The notes: generated from the sequence alone by a model not told the origin. Counted from the first letter of the stretch, positions 23,818 to 35,326 are shown. The stretch: 64,000 nucleotides of DNA from Cryptomeria japonica (GCF_030272615.1 NC_081406.1:261195386-261259385), one strand, 5' to 3'. Made by a program: numbers and translations.

Positions 23818-24440
23818 GAATGCAACTGTATCTATTTGGAATGCATTACCCAAACACCACAATCGATCACTCGCACACGAAGTTCCACAAGTGTGATCTT
23901 TTTCAAATCCTAATATGATTTCTATCTCGTCAACCTCTAGAGGAGCCACCTGACTTGGCCCCACCCAAACCAAGATCCATTCTTCCCACTTTTCAAGATT
24001 GTATTTCTCTTCACTATCTTGCAGTTTCCCTCGTGAATTTTCAATTATAGTGCAAAGTTCTTCACGAAGGACACCACCACATCGTCTAGAGTCTATGTTT
24101 CAATTTTTTTCTTTGATTCCATGGAGGCCAATAGTACTTTGTTTGAGGAAGTGCTTCCTAAATAGTCATGGGGGGGAGAGGTAATGCTTTAAATCACCCT
24201 TCTATTGGGAGATTGTGTACATAACCTCTTGGTCTTCTGAAAGCTGATAGTTACTTTGATTCCGCCAACTCTGGTTCCACACTATAGAAATTTTTGGATA
24301 TTGACTTCCAAATATCCTTTGGTGCAAAAGCATCATTCTCATAATCAAAAAAAGGTGCTCCTTGCATGAACACATTGATTTCCTCCAAAGTGTGGCCCAA
24401 TAGGTTTCGCAGGAACTCCAAAACCAGTTAGTCCCTCCGG
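23818..24440 (-). pseudogene. DRM methyltransferase fragment, right arm (minus strand)
   Basis: This is the mirror copy of the left-arm fragment, with the same block order on the minus strand: NLPIEG, LPPMTI, VGPSQVAPLEVDEIE, LGFEKDH, DRLWCLGNAFQIDTV. Reading continues a little through the centre to IEDFYPNGIQ. It has its own stops and an altered DHT-G block (DHTCGTS where the left arm has DHTRGIS). Its strand agrees with the copies at 21085 and 21880, so it is probably the original orientation and the left arm the inverted duplicate. Confidence 0.85.
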
Positions 24441-24612
24441 ACATAAATTAGAGACATCACATCAAACACTCCAGACATTGTTTGTTTGTATTGTATACTC
24501 TCTATCTATTTATCACCCTTTAACACTTTCCTCTGCTTTTCTCCAATTGCTCTCTTCTAGGCAACTAATGAGCTTGTTTCCATGTCATTCAAGATAATGC
24601 CTGCTTTCTTTC
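23818..24612. repeat. right arm of the DRM inverted repeat, part 1
   Basis: Inner 795 bases of the right arm. The arm stops at 24612, exactly where the LTR of element G begins, and resumes at 32432 after it. The 5-mer ctttc ends this part (24608-24612) and starts the next, marking the insertion site. Confidence 0.85.
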
Positions 24613-25809
24613 TGTAAAGCGGAAAATCGAACCCTAGGTGTTCCCCCCACTCCAAGGAGAGAGAAAGGAGGTCACTAGGATTGACGATTTTCACTTAGGA
24701 GAGACTTTACATTCAAAAGAGGGGTTGAAAATCACAAGATCCAATCTTACACAATGCAAGATTGAATTCTAAATGAGCTTCAAGGGTTAAGACAGCAAGG
24801 CTACCCTCTTTTGTAAAGAATGTAGATAGAAGGGTTGAACTAGGAGTGTATGTAAAAGTAAGAAAGATTCGCTTGTAGATAGAGATAGAAACACAGGATG
24901 AAGCTACAGACTTGAAATTAGTAGTAAAATGTCGAGACGATGTTGTCCTGCAAATTTGAGCGAAAGTTGACAGGACGATGGCGCCCGGAGTGCACACGGT
25001 CCTCCAAAAAATCCGCGAAATGAAGGGGGATCTGTTCGTCTCTGCACAAGGGTTCTAGATCTTCAATTATAGCTGCGTACTTGCAACCTACACATAGAAA
25101 AGAGAGGACGATTAGGGGGTTAGGGATTAGGGGTTTGCCTTTAGGTCAAACCCTAGTTTTGGAATTAACCAAGAAATGAGAATGTTGTAAATGTAAATGT
25201 TTGTAATGTAATCAAGTACTGATACCTTGTTGTAAGAATGTTTGTATTCTTACATGCGAAGGTGTAATGATGTTGTAGGTTGTATGTTGTGTGTGATATC
25301 CTCTTCAATGGTTGAATCCTTGTCTTGAATGCAACACTTAGCCTTGAATGGAGACTTAGAATGCTCAATTGCTTGAAGGAATGCTTGAATGCTTGAATGT
25401 TTGAATGTCGCTTCTGCCTCTTGTACGCATATATTTTTTCTCTTTTTTTACCCTCCCTTTTCTGAGAGGGGTAATGTAGTTTATATACTTGTCAATTAGG
25501 GTTAGAAGACTGATTTTTTCGACCTTAGGTCGACCTAGAAGCATTATTTTCCAAATTGCAAACTTAAAGACCTGATGCCCAACAAGAGACGGGGCCCAAA
25601 ATAGGGCCAGGGACCAGGGCGCTGGGTGCCATGGTCCCACCTCCCAGGACAGCAGGGTGCAAGGAAGGATCAGGCCGCAGTGTAGAAAGATGCAGTTTTT
25701 GATGTTGCAAACAGGTTTTGGGGTCTCCATTCAGGTTCAGTGTTGCGTCACCATCGTGAAGAACCAAATGCAGTCGAAATTGCAAGTGTCGCAATTTTAG
25801 GACGCTACA
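24613..25809 (-). mobile_element. element G, 3' LTR
   Basis: A 1197-bp repeat. A TATA-like tatataaac lies on the minus strand near 25487-25496. The upstream part (25600-25665) holds one copy of a GC-rich ggaccagggcgctgggtgcc block. A ggcgcccggagtgcacacgg motif at 24979-24998 recurs in the leader. Confidence 0.9.
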
Positions 25810-25824
25810 TTTAGCCCCCACTTT

Positions 25825-26572
25825 AGCGGGAGTATAAGCGTACGCCCATACTTTCGGTAAAGTACAAGGAAACAACATTGAAAGACTTTCACCACGTCAA
25901 GGAGGCAAGATACACCAAGCCCCTAGTGGACTAAGGATCTTACGACTTCGATTGACAAAGTAAAAGGGAAGATCACGAGGGAGAACCATGACTGTCAGTA
26001 GTAAGGTTCCCTCACTATGAGTCATGCAAGAAAGATATCAAAAATTTTCAAGGCAAAGCTAAATTTGTCAAGAAATTTTCAAGTACCTTGAAGAGATATG
26101 AACGAGGTGTATGCCCCCTACGTTAAAGCGATCACACACGCCTCATCGGGGGTGTTTGCTTTAAGGTAGTGATACACATAAGAAATGAGAAGGGAAAGGA
26201 GCACGTTATCACAAAGATTTAGCCCCCAAGTGTGAGATAAACCCAAGGATAATAGACACAAAACACAAATCATGAGGTGACTTCACTTTCCTTGGGGTCA
26301 GTATGCTGTATGATAATTCATGCATAATTGTTCTTCATTCCCCAATCAAGGAAGGTCACTTAGAAGAAGGGAACACATGTGTCTTTTGAGTCAACATGAG
26401 AGAGACCAAAAGAGATCTCAATGCTTTGCATCATCCTCAAGTAGACAACACTAAGGACAACAAATAAAAGAATGAGAATAACACATAGAAGAAGTAACAA
26501 AAGATATAGAGGAGGAGAGAGTCTGCTATGCTAATGAAACTAGTCTAGCGCATCATCCACCCCCTGATCTTG
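25825..26572 (-). mobile_element. element G, 3' untranslated interior
   Basis: About 750 bases between the gag stop and the purine tract. Content is adenine-rich on the plus strand, with no frame of interest and no sign of polymerase motifs. A minus-strand frame at 25564-25878 overlaps the LTR end and is chance. Confidence 0.6.
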
Positions 26573-29500
26573 CTAATCAATATTTCGAGAAGGCAGGGAA
26601 CACGCTAGATGAGGAACATCCAACACAACAGATGGAGCTATCACAAGATCCAAACAAGGGCTATGTTCATGTTCCAAGCCACGTTGTTCTTGTCTAGGAG
26701 CTAGGATAAGTGCTTTAGAAAATTTGTTAGATAAATGGTTATCAACATCAACAAATTCATATTCACTATCAGAAGCAAGAGAAGTAACATTTTCATCATG
26801 AATAACATTTTCATCTATATCATCATCAAGATTTAAAAAAATAGGATCTTTAACTCGCACAGGATCAAAACCATCATGCATCTTATGCTTAGGAGATTTT
26901 GGCTCACTTTTCGGCTGAGGAGAAAATGGAATAATACTAGCTGAAGGTGTTTTTGGGGATTGCAAAGTTTGAGAAGTAGCTGCACAAGCTCTAAGATGAC
27001 GCTTTCGTCGATATTCGTGCACAGAACGATTTCGTCTAATCTTAGTAGGAAGTTGAGAAGATTGAGGAGGAGGAATGTTCTCATCCTTATCACTTGGGTG
27101 TTTAGGTTGTGGTCTCTTAGGTTGGATAATAGGAGAAGAAGAAGGTCTCTTCTCTTTATAAGAGGAAGGAGGAGGAACTGCTCCATATAAAGGAGGAATA
27201 TTTGGTTTAGGAAGGAGACCAAGTCCATCATGACGAGGAGGTATAGGTCTACCTTTAGAAAGTTTATTAGACATAGACATAGTCACATCCATAGGAATGG
27301 GTTGAGAATCTTCTTGAGGAAAGACATTAGTTTTATCTTTCAAAGGAAGAACTTCCTTCTCAAGAACGATAGGAAGATCAAGTTTGGGTGTTCGAGGTTC
27401 ACTTAGAGATAGGATCATATCTTTTTTCCACTTTTGATAAGATTTGAAAAGATGATCACTTCGCGGTGGAAGAGATTGGAATTGTTTAGGCCAAAAATAG
27501 TCAATAGGAACGCTAGAAGTTCTTTCAGCTGGTTTAAAGAAACTATGATTGATAGTAACAACTTCACCAATATGGGGAAATTTCAAACACTTGTGAAAAG
27601 GAGAAGCAATCGCTTTCATGGAAGATAGCCAAGGATAGCCTAGCTTCACACGAAATTGTTCGGATGATGGAATAATAGCAAAGCTCACATCAAGGGATTT
27701 GTTATGGAACTCAATAGGTAATGTAATAGAACCAATTGCAGGAGAAGAAAATGCATCAAATAATTTCACAACCACATTTGTTTTGTCATAGATCACTTGA
27801 TTCAATTGCAAAGTAAAAAGAAATTCTTCAGTAATAACATTAACCATGCAAGAAGGATCAATAAGCACTCCACGGCAAGGTGTATTCTTGACTTTTGCAA
27901 CTATATATAAAGGACCATCAGGTGCCCTGATAGTTTCACTGGAATCAAATGTGATGGAAGGTTCTTTAGGGATTTTCTGCTGCTCTAAAAAGTTAATCAC
28001 ATTCGGAGTCATAGACACAAGACCATCAGGTGAGAAAGAGGAATCATTAGTCTCAATCACATTAGAGGTATGAGAAGGTAATGGATCAGTAAAAATCTTA
28101 AGATTTTGGTTAGGAAGAGCTACCGATGTGTTGCCTTTATCATTCATATCTGAAACAGAGATAGTATTGTTATCAATCAACTCTTGAATTTTACCCTTTA
28201 AAGCAAAACATTTTTCAGTATCATGCCCAGGTTGACGATGAAAATGACAAAAAGATTTGTTATCAAAATAGGGTGAATTAATCTTTGCAGGATCTATTTG
28301 CTTTATAGGAGGGAGAGTAAGCACATTTTGTTCCAATAACTTATTCATAATACTATGCAATGATTCATTCAAAGGAGTAAACTTTCTTTCTTTCTTGAAA
28401 AACTTAGAAATAGGAGGCACACCTGATGCTGCATTCACATTGTTGTTGATGATGTTTTCATTGAACTTAACGAACCCTCTATTCGGTTTAAACTTCCCAA
28501 ATGGTTGTTGACTACTATCACCCTTATCACTCGGAGCCATAGGATTTTCTTGTTCCATTTGACTCACAGTCGGTTGATAATTGTGAAGAGTTGCACACAA
28601 CTGTTGGAAAGAAGTAAACTCAGAAAACATAAGTTTTTCTCTAATATCTTTTTGTAAATTAGAAATAAAAATTCTTTGAATATCATTGTTAGCTACTGGA
28701 AAAGAAATTTGAGCACACAAATGCTTATATCTACCAATGAAATTAGTCACTTTTTCTTTAACACCTTGTTTACAATGCATTAAATCAATCAAAGTAACTT
28801 TAGGACTTATATTGTTTTGAAATTGTTGAATAAAAGCATTTGCAAGTTGTTGGAAAGAAGTAATAGAATAGGAAGGCAACGAGCAATACCATTGTAGAGC
28901 CTTATCTCTTAATGTCCTAGTAAATAGTTTTGCAAGCTACCTTTGGTCATGAGCAAAATCGGTACATACTGTTTGAAAGGCCTTAACATGTGTTAGAGGA
29001 TCACCTTTACCATTATAAAGATCTAATTGCGGGATTTCAACATGCTTAGGGGGGATAGCTCGAACAATGTCAAGAGAAAGTGGGCTCGCAACATCAAATG
29101 CGGGCACACTAAACTTAGATTGATTCATAGAGGCAATTTGTTGCTGTAAAGAAGAGACAGTTTGTGCAAGATTGTTAATGGTTGCTTCAGTTGAAGAGTT
29201 CATATTAGACATGTTAGATTGTGATGGAGGTATTATGTTATTGAAAGAAGGTATTGATTGAGAGTAAGGTGGCGGGACACTATGATGGTTAGTCATAGGA
29301 GATGATTGGAAACAAGGAACACTACAAGGAGGAATGGAATGGTTGAATGAATTGCCCCCTTGCGTCATGTTCATTTGTGGAGATGTAATAGGGACACTCA
29401 TTGAAGGAATAAATGAAGAAATTAGATTGAATGAAGGAAGAGGGTTGATTGAAGAGGAAGGATTGCCCCCATGACTAGTGATCATAGGTGGAATGTTTTG

Positions 29501-29989
29501 TATTGAAGTAGTCATTATGTTTGATGTAAAAGTAGGTATACTAGCAATAGAAGTTGTCAAAGGAATAGAATGATTGACTCGAGTAGGAGGTTGTGTATAA
29601 CCTAAATTTTTGGCACAACTCTTCATAGGCATCACATTCGAATCCATGATGTGTGCAATACCATGCAAAATATCAATTCGATTCTTATCACTTTGAACCA
29701 TACATTTTAGACCCTCAATTAATGAAAGAGCTTGACTATCGGGATACTCTTGAGACATCCATTGCTGAAAATCATCAAATTGGTTATCCAATTTCAAAAG
29801 TTGTTCTACAGAAACCTCATGGAGAGCTTCTTCATCATTAAGAAGATTAGAGGAATTACCCGTGTCCTCGTTAAAGAGGCCATTCAAATTAGGTTCCATC
29901 TCCTCGGTAGTTAAACCTTGGAAAGACTTAATTCTAAGGCTTCGTCTAACGGGAATAGTGTAAGTAGGGCTTATTGTTGTAAAACTCAT
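26573..29989 (-). CDS. Gag with degenerate protease domain, one in-frame TAG (element G)
   Basis: Reading starts at the ATG at 29987-29989 and stays in one frame to 26573 (about 1138 codons) with a single TAG at 28937-28939 (codon 351). The first part is Ser/Pro/Asn/Met-rich and ends in a Gag homology domain (GDPLTHVKAF..., then RDKALQWY and KEKVTNFIGRYKHL after the TAG). Counting from the TTG codon at 28877-28879, a zinc-binding motif C211-x2-H214-x4-H219-x4-C224 is followed by LKGKIQELID. A retropepsin-like region follows, with VLIDPSCMVNVIT where active enzymes have Asp-Ser/Thr-Gly, so D341 is kept but the triad is lost; LGYPWL (413-418) marks its C-terminal half. The rest is a Pro/Ser-rich and acidic tail. 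It probably forms particles but not protease. The TAG may be decay or readthrough. Confidence 0.85.
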
Positions 29990-31151
29990 GCACTAGAGAG
30001 GGAGAGAAGATTTTGAATTTAGAGGTAGCAAATTTCAATAAAATCAGCCAATCTCCTAGATTTAGGCTGTTAAATGCAATCACGACAATCTCCCGAAATT
30101 TCAAAAAAAATGTCAGGGACCGTGGCGAACGGAGTGCACACGGTCCTTGCAAATTTTTTTGAAATTTTCAGGGATGAAAGTTATGATGATTTTAAAGCTA
30201 ATCTGAAAAAATTGAGTGATTTTACGATCTGTAGATAGGCCAAATTAAAGTTGCAATCTCAAAATTGAACCCTACCAAGATTGTTGAAAAATGCAAGATT
30301 TGAATTTTGAAAAAGAGAGGGAAACTGAAATTTTGAATTTTATGATTTTAGAGGGAATACCAAAGGCAATGCCAGCTTTGAAATTTAAAAGTTGACTCAA
30401 TTTTATGCAAAATTCAGTTTTGAAAGCGGAAATCAAAGTTGTTGCAATTAAACACTTAATTTCAAAATTCACAAACTGCAAAAATTTGAATAAAGAACTG
30501 AAACTTTGAATGAATGCCAACACACTTTTCAGATTTAGGACAATAAGAAACACAATTTTGACACAAAATTTCAATTTCAACAATTTTTGAATGATTAGAA
30601 CCCTTAATCCAAGCAATCACTAGACCAACTTTGACCTTAATCTTGAAAGTGTTAGAATTGATGAAATCAGCCAAGATTCTGGATTTTAGCAGAAAAATAC
30701 AGTAAGATCTAGCTCCTGAAATTTCAGAAAAAATGTCGGGGACAGTGGCGCTCGGGGTGCACACGGTCCTCGCAACTTTTTTCAAAATTTTTAGGGATGA
30801 AAGATATTATGATTGTGTTGCGGAATCCAAAGTTACAACCGATTTGGAGATGTTTTGATCAGTGAAATTATCGGTCAAAGGTTGAATCAAGAGGGTTTTA
30901 AAAATTAGGGTTTTGACACTTAACCACTTAATTTTCAGAATTAAAGCACAAATATGAATTGACAATTTGCAATAGAAGGTTAGATCTGAAACAAGCATTA
31001 ACAATTAAACATTTCACAAGCTCAATTACTAAAAAGAAAATTTAGGGTTTTTATGCAATTAACCTCTAAAATTTGCAAAAGATCAAACATGGAAATGTAA
31101 TTAAGCAAGCAAATTTTTCAGATCTAACCATGAATAATCAGAATTAGGATG
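29990..31151 (-). mobile_element. element G leader with repeated hairpin motif
   Basis: Non-coding leader between primer site and gag start. Two related blocks of about 100 bases (30080-30180 and 30700-30800) each contain ggac.gtggcg....gtgcacacggtcc, able to pair ggaccgtg with cacggtcc. The same motif occurs in both LTRs. Remaining sequence is AT-rich with ttgcaaatt words. A position in the genomic RNA leader suggests a packaging or dimerisation signal, as inference. Confidence 0.6.
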
Positions 31152-31169
31152 TTCACGTCGGGTTCACCA
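31152..31169 (-). other. primer-binding site of element G
   Basis: The minus strand reads tggtgaacccgacgtgaa, identical to the site of element C, separated by three bases from the 5' LTR end at 31173. It fixes the element's orientation. Confidence 0.85.
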
Positions 31170-31172
31170 AAA

Positions 31173-32431
31173 TGTAAAGCGGAAAATCAAACCCTAGGTG
31201 TTCCCCCCACTCCAAGGAGAGAGAAAGGAGGTCACTAGGATTGACGATTTTCACTTAGGAGAGACTTTACATTCAAAAGAGGGGTTGAAACCCACAAGAT
31301 CCAATCCCACACAATGCAAGATTGAATGCTGAATGAGTTTCAAGGGTTAAGACAGCAAGGCTACCCTCTTTTGTAAAGAATGTAGATAGAAGGGTTGAAC
31401 TAGGAGTGTATGTAAAAGTAAGAAAGATTCGCTTGTAGACGGAGATAGAAACACGGGATGAAGCTACGGACCTGAAATTAGTAGTAAAATGTCGAGATGA
31501 TGTTGTCCTACAAATTTGAGCGAAAGTTGACGGGACGATGGCGCCCGGAGTGCACATAGTCCTCCGAAAAATCCGCGAAATGAAGGGGGATCTGTTCGTC
31601 TCTGTACAAGGGTTCCAGATCTTCAATTACAGCCATGTACCTGCAACCTACACACAGAAAAGAGAGGACGATTGGGGGGTTAGGGATTACGGGTTTGCCT
31701 TCAGGTCAAGCCCCGATTTTGGAATTAACCAAGAAATGAGAATGTTGTAAATGTAAATGTTTGTAATGTAATCAAGTACTGATACCTTGTTGTAAGAATG
31801 TTTGTATTCTTACATGCGAAGGTGTAATGATGTTGTAGGTTGTATCTTGTGTGTGATCTCCTCTTCAATGGTTGAATCCTTGTCTTGAATGCAACACTTA
31901 GCCTTGAATGGAGACTTAGAATGCTCAATTGCTTGAAGGAATGCTTGAACACTTGAATGTTTGAATGTCACTTCCGCCTCTTGTACGCATATATTTTTTC
32001 TCTTTTTTTACCCTCCCTTTTTTGAGAGGGGAAATGTAGTTTATATACTTGTCAATTAGGGTTAGAAGACTGATTTTTCCGACCTTAGGCCGACCTTGAA
32101 GCATTATTTTCCAAATTACAAACTTAAAGACCCGATGCCCAACAAGAGACCGGGCCCAAAATAGGGCCAGGGACCAGGGCGCTGGGTGACATGGTCCTGG
32201 GGGACCAGGGTGCTAGGTGCCATGGTCCTGAAGGACGAGGGCGCTGGGCGCCATGGTCCCACCTCCCGGGACAGCAGGGTGCAAGGAAGGATCAAGCCAC
32301 AGTGCAGAAAGATGTAGTTTTTGATGTCGCAAACAGGTTTTGGGGTCTCCATTCAGGTTCAGTGTTGCGTCGCCATCGTGAAGACCCAAATGCAATCGAA
32401 ATTGCAAGTGTCACAATTTTAGGACGCTACA
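31173..32431 (-). mobile_element. element G, 5' LTR
   Basis: A 1259-bp repeat, 62 bases longer than the 3' LTR. The difference is two extra copies of a 31-base GC-rich block (ggaccaggg.gct.ggtgccatggtcc) at about 32188-32250, near the start of U3 on the minus strand. The TATA-like element lies near 32038-32050. Confidence 0.9.
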
Positions 32432-32751
32432 CTTTCTTTTAGGAAATTTGCTTGTAGATGACTCTAAAGCTTGTATTTTCTACTTCTGTACAAATATAAA
32501 TTTTAATTGATGCTCAGATAATAATTAAATAAAATAAGCATTTGTAAAGAAAAGTTTTAGTCATTCGATGTTACATATTATTTGACGGAAAGATCCTAGA
32601 CAATTCTTGGAGAAAGGAAACATCATTTATAATCATTTTTTTCAAATAACGCTGAATCAAATAAATAATAAATGTTTAATGCACTTTTTAAAAATAGAAC
32701 TCGTTCAATGCTTTCATTCACCGATGGCAAAGCCATTTGACCCACATTATC
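32432..32751. repeat. right arm of the DRM inverted repeat, part 2
   Basis: Outer 320 bases of the right arm, starting with the ctttc duplication of element G. It pairs with 22666-22990 and shares words such as ctaggatctttccgtc (in reverse complement) with it. No coding sequence is recognised. Confidence 0.85.
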
Positions 32752-33076
32752 TCTCGCCGTCGGATTTCCGATGACAACTAATGAAACGTTCGACAAGGAT
32801 GTTGTATATCTGACATCACATCCATGTCGACGGTCGTCAAGGAGAAATCATAACATCCGTTGGATTTTTGACGGAAATCTGACAATATTTGTGGTGAGGG
32901 GTGCAAATATAGCCACGGTCATATGAGTTCATTACATTGTCGGACAACCAATGCAAATGGCATCGTCGGGTAGCCCGATGACGAGTTTTCAACAATAAAT
33001 TTTGGCGAAAGTCCGACATTTGGTCGTCGCAAATTCGACAATTAGGCGTCAGAAATTAGGCCCAAATGTACTAGTG
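32752..33076. other. right subterminal region of CACTA element F
   Basis: Dense gtcgg, ccgac, gacgac and gtcgtc words in both orientations (for example ccgtcggatttccgatgac, 32757-32775), ending in the terminal cccaaatgtactagtg. Such subterminal arrays bind transposase in plant CACTA elements; that is family knowledge. There is no counterpart to the left of the left arm at 22666, whereas similar words do occur next to 15307. Confidence 0.7.
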
Positions 33077-33888
33077 TATAGATCTATCTTCATGTATATT
33101 TATATCTCATTATCTCTAAATCTCACTTATTCACTCCATCTCTCCCTCCATTTGTCTTACTCTCTCTATCACTTTCTATCCATATCTATCTCTATCTGCA
33201 TTTTCACATCTCCATCTCTTTCCCTATCAATCTCTATTTCTATATGTTCCTCTATCTTTATATATCTTCCTCTATACATGATTAATCTACTACTCTGTCT
33301 CTTCCTCTATTGCCCTCTTGAAGTATCTTTCTCTTTCTCTACCTATATCTCTTTATTTAATCCATCTTTATATATCTCTGGCTCTCTCACCACATCCTTC
33401 TCTATAGTGCCTTTATATATCTCTATATTTCCCTCTTTCTCTTTCCCTCTCTATCTCTCCCTATCTATAATCTCTATCTCTCTTTCTCACTCTCTTGCAC
33501 TATCTATATTTCTCTATCTACCGATATTTCTCTTCCTTTATATCTCTCTATCTCTTCCTTTTTTTATCTCACTCTCTTTACCCTCTCTATTCATTTTTCT
33601 CCATCTCTTTATATATTTATCTTTGTCTTTACCTCTCTCTTTCTCTATATCTATTCATCTCCCTCTCCCTTTATCTTCATTTTTATCTCTATCTTCCTCT
33701 CTCCTTTTCAATATCTAGATATGTCTACCTCTTTCTATCCATCCTTGTCCTTTAGTTTTTATGCCTCTCACTTCATACTATTTTAATATCTATATCTCTA
33801 TTTATGTCCTTGTCCTTTAGTTCTTCTCCTTCTCTTTAGCTCTTCATCTCTCTTCACCCTTATATCTCTCCTTATTTGAAACTTAGTA
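33077..33888. repeat. pyrimidine-rich tract inside element E, right of F
   Basis: Continuation of 14956-15306, with tatctct, ctctatc and tatatctc words nearly free of G. The long plus-strand frame from 33002 to 33718 is Ser/Leu/Ile/Tyr low complexity generated by the repeat and is not a gene. Confidence 0.8.
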
Positions 33889-35326
33889 CATATGGTGTCC
33901 TAAGGGGTCATAGAACACCATATGACCCCTTTGGACACAATATGACCCCTAACGACACCATATGGTCTCCTAAGGGGTTATATGGTGTCCTAAGGGGTCA
34001 TAAAACATCATATGACCCCTTAAGACACAATAAGACCCCTAATGACACCATATGGTGTCCTAAGGGGTCATTCGATACCAAATGACCCCTTAGGACACCA
34101 TACGACCCCTAATGACACAATGTGGCATCCTAAAGGGTCATATGGTGTCCTAAGGGGTCATAGGACACCATATGACCCCTTAGGACACCATATGACCCAT
34201 TAGGAAACAATACAACCCCCGACAACACCTGAGGAGTCATATAGTGTCCTAAGGGGTCATATTATGTCCTAAGGGGTCATAGGGCACCATATGACCCCTA
34301 ACGAAACAAAATGATGCCTAACAATACCTAAGGGGTCATATGGTGTTCTAAGGGGTCATAGGACACCATATGACCCCTTAGCACACTATACGACCCCTAA
34401 TGACATGATATAGTGTCCTAAGGGGTCATATGGTGTCCTAAGGGGTCATAGGACACCATATGATCTCTTAGGAGACCATATGACCCATAACGACATAATA
34501 TGGTGTTCTAAGGGGTCATAGAACACCATATGGCCCATAACGACACCATGTGATGTCCTAAGGGGTCATAAAACCCAATATGATCCCTAACGATGTCATA
34601 TAGTCTCCTAAGGGGTCATAGGACACCATATGACCCCTTAGGACACAATACGACCCCTTAGGACACAATACAACCCCTTAAGACACAAAATAAACCCTAA
34701 CAACACCTAAGGGGTCATATAGTTTCCTAAGGAGTCATAGGACACCATATGACTCCTTAGCACACCATACGACTCCTAACGACACCATATGGTGTCCTAA
34801 GGTGTCATATGGTATCCTAAGGGGTCATAGAACACCATATGACCCCTTAGGACACCATACGCCACAAAACAACACCAAATGGTATCCTAAGGGGTCATAT
34901 GGTGTCCTAAGCGGTCATAGGATACCATACAACCCATAGCACCATATAGTGTCCCAAGGGGTCATATGGTGTCCTAAGGGGTCATAGGACACCATATGAC
35001 CCATTAGGACACAATACAACCCCTAATGACACAGAAGGGGTCATATAGTGTCCTAAGGGGTAATAGGACACCATATGACCCCTTAGGACACCATACGACC
35101 CCTTACGACACCATATGGTGTTCTAAGGGGTCATATGGTATCCTAATGGGTCATATAACACCATATGACTCCTTAGAACACAAGAAGACCCATAACGACA
35201 TGATGTGGTGTCCTAAGGGGTCATATGGTGTCACGAGACACCATATGAACCCTTAGAACACAATATGACCCCTAACGATACCTAAGGGGTCATATGGTGT
35301 CCTAAGGAGTTATATGATGTCTTAGG
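33889..35326. repeat. palindromic satellite array, left block
   Basis: The motif GGTGTCCTAAGGGGTCATAT and its reverse complement ATATGACCCCTTAGGACACC alternate throughout, often meeting at a ccatatgg centre. Higher-order units of about 90 bases, built from two or three forward and two reverse motifs, recur with 5-15% variation. Frames such as 33876-34085 and 35026-35256 simply translate the repeat. The block ends at the LTR of element H. Confidence 0.9.

Larger units (their letters stand above)
24613..32431 (-). mobile_element. element G: gag-only LTR retrotransposon
   Basis: A complete element with LTRs at 24613-25809 and 31173-32431, flanked by identical 5-mers ctttc (24608-24612, 32432-32436). 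On the minus strand the LTRs start TGTAGCGTCC and end GCTTTACA. The primer site lies at 31152-31169, three bases from the 5' LTR, and the purine tract aaagtgggggctaaa abuts the 3' LTR at 25810-25824. The 5.36-kb interior holds one long gag/protease-like frame and about 1.2 kb of leader. Only about 760 bases lie between that frame and the purine tract, too few for reverse transcriptase or integrase. It therefore fits the non-autonomous class described in plants as terminal-repeat elements with a GAG domain (TR-GAG). LTRs differ by a few per cent by eye. Confidence 0.9.
15307..33076. mobile_element. element F: CACTA-type transposon with captured gene fragments
   Basis: The left end is CACTAATATGTTTTGCCTAA and the reverse complement of the right end is CACTAGTACATTTGGGCCTA, with similarity continuing through ttt.tgac. 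Both are flanked by tat (15304-15306 and 33077-33079), the 3-bp duplication expected for CACTA elements. Both subterminal regions carry the tccgac/gtcgg/gacgac words typical of plant CACTA ends (15346-15590 and 32752-33060). Without element G it is about 9.9 kb. I find no transposase, so it is non-autonomous. The cargo includes a lectin receptor kinase pseudogene and repeated DRM methyltransferase fragments, so it behaves like a gene-capturing (Pack-type) CACTA. Confidence 0.75.

Noticed and set aside
23677-23973. A single DRM gene read across the palindrome centre
   Set aside because: The frame merely runs from one arm into the other, so half of it is antisense to the real DRM coding direction.
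25564-25878. Minus-strand frame across the 3' LTR of G
   Set aside because: Crosses the LTR boundary and is broken in the other LTR, so it is not a conserved protein.
33002-33755. A 238-codon plus-strand frame
   Set aside because: Low-complexity translation of a tatctctc tract that crosses the right end of the CACTA element.
33876-35256. Repetitive proteins with a GVLRGH.TPYDPLGH pattern
   Set aside because: Direct translation of the 90-base satellite unit; all frames of the array give similar products.
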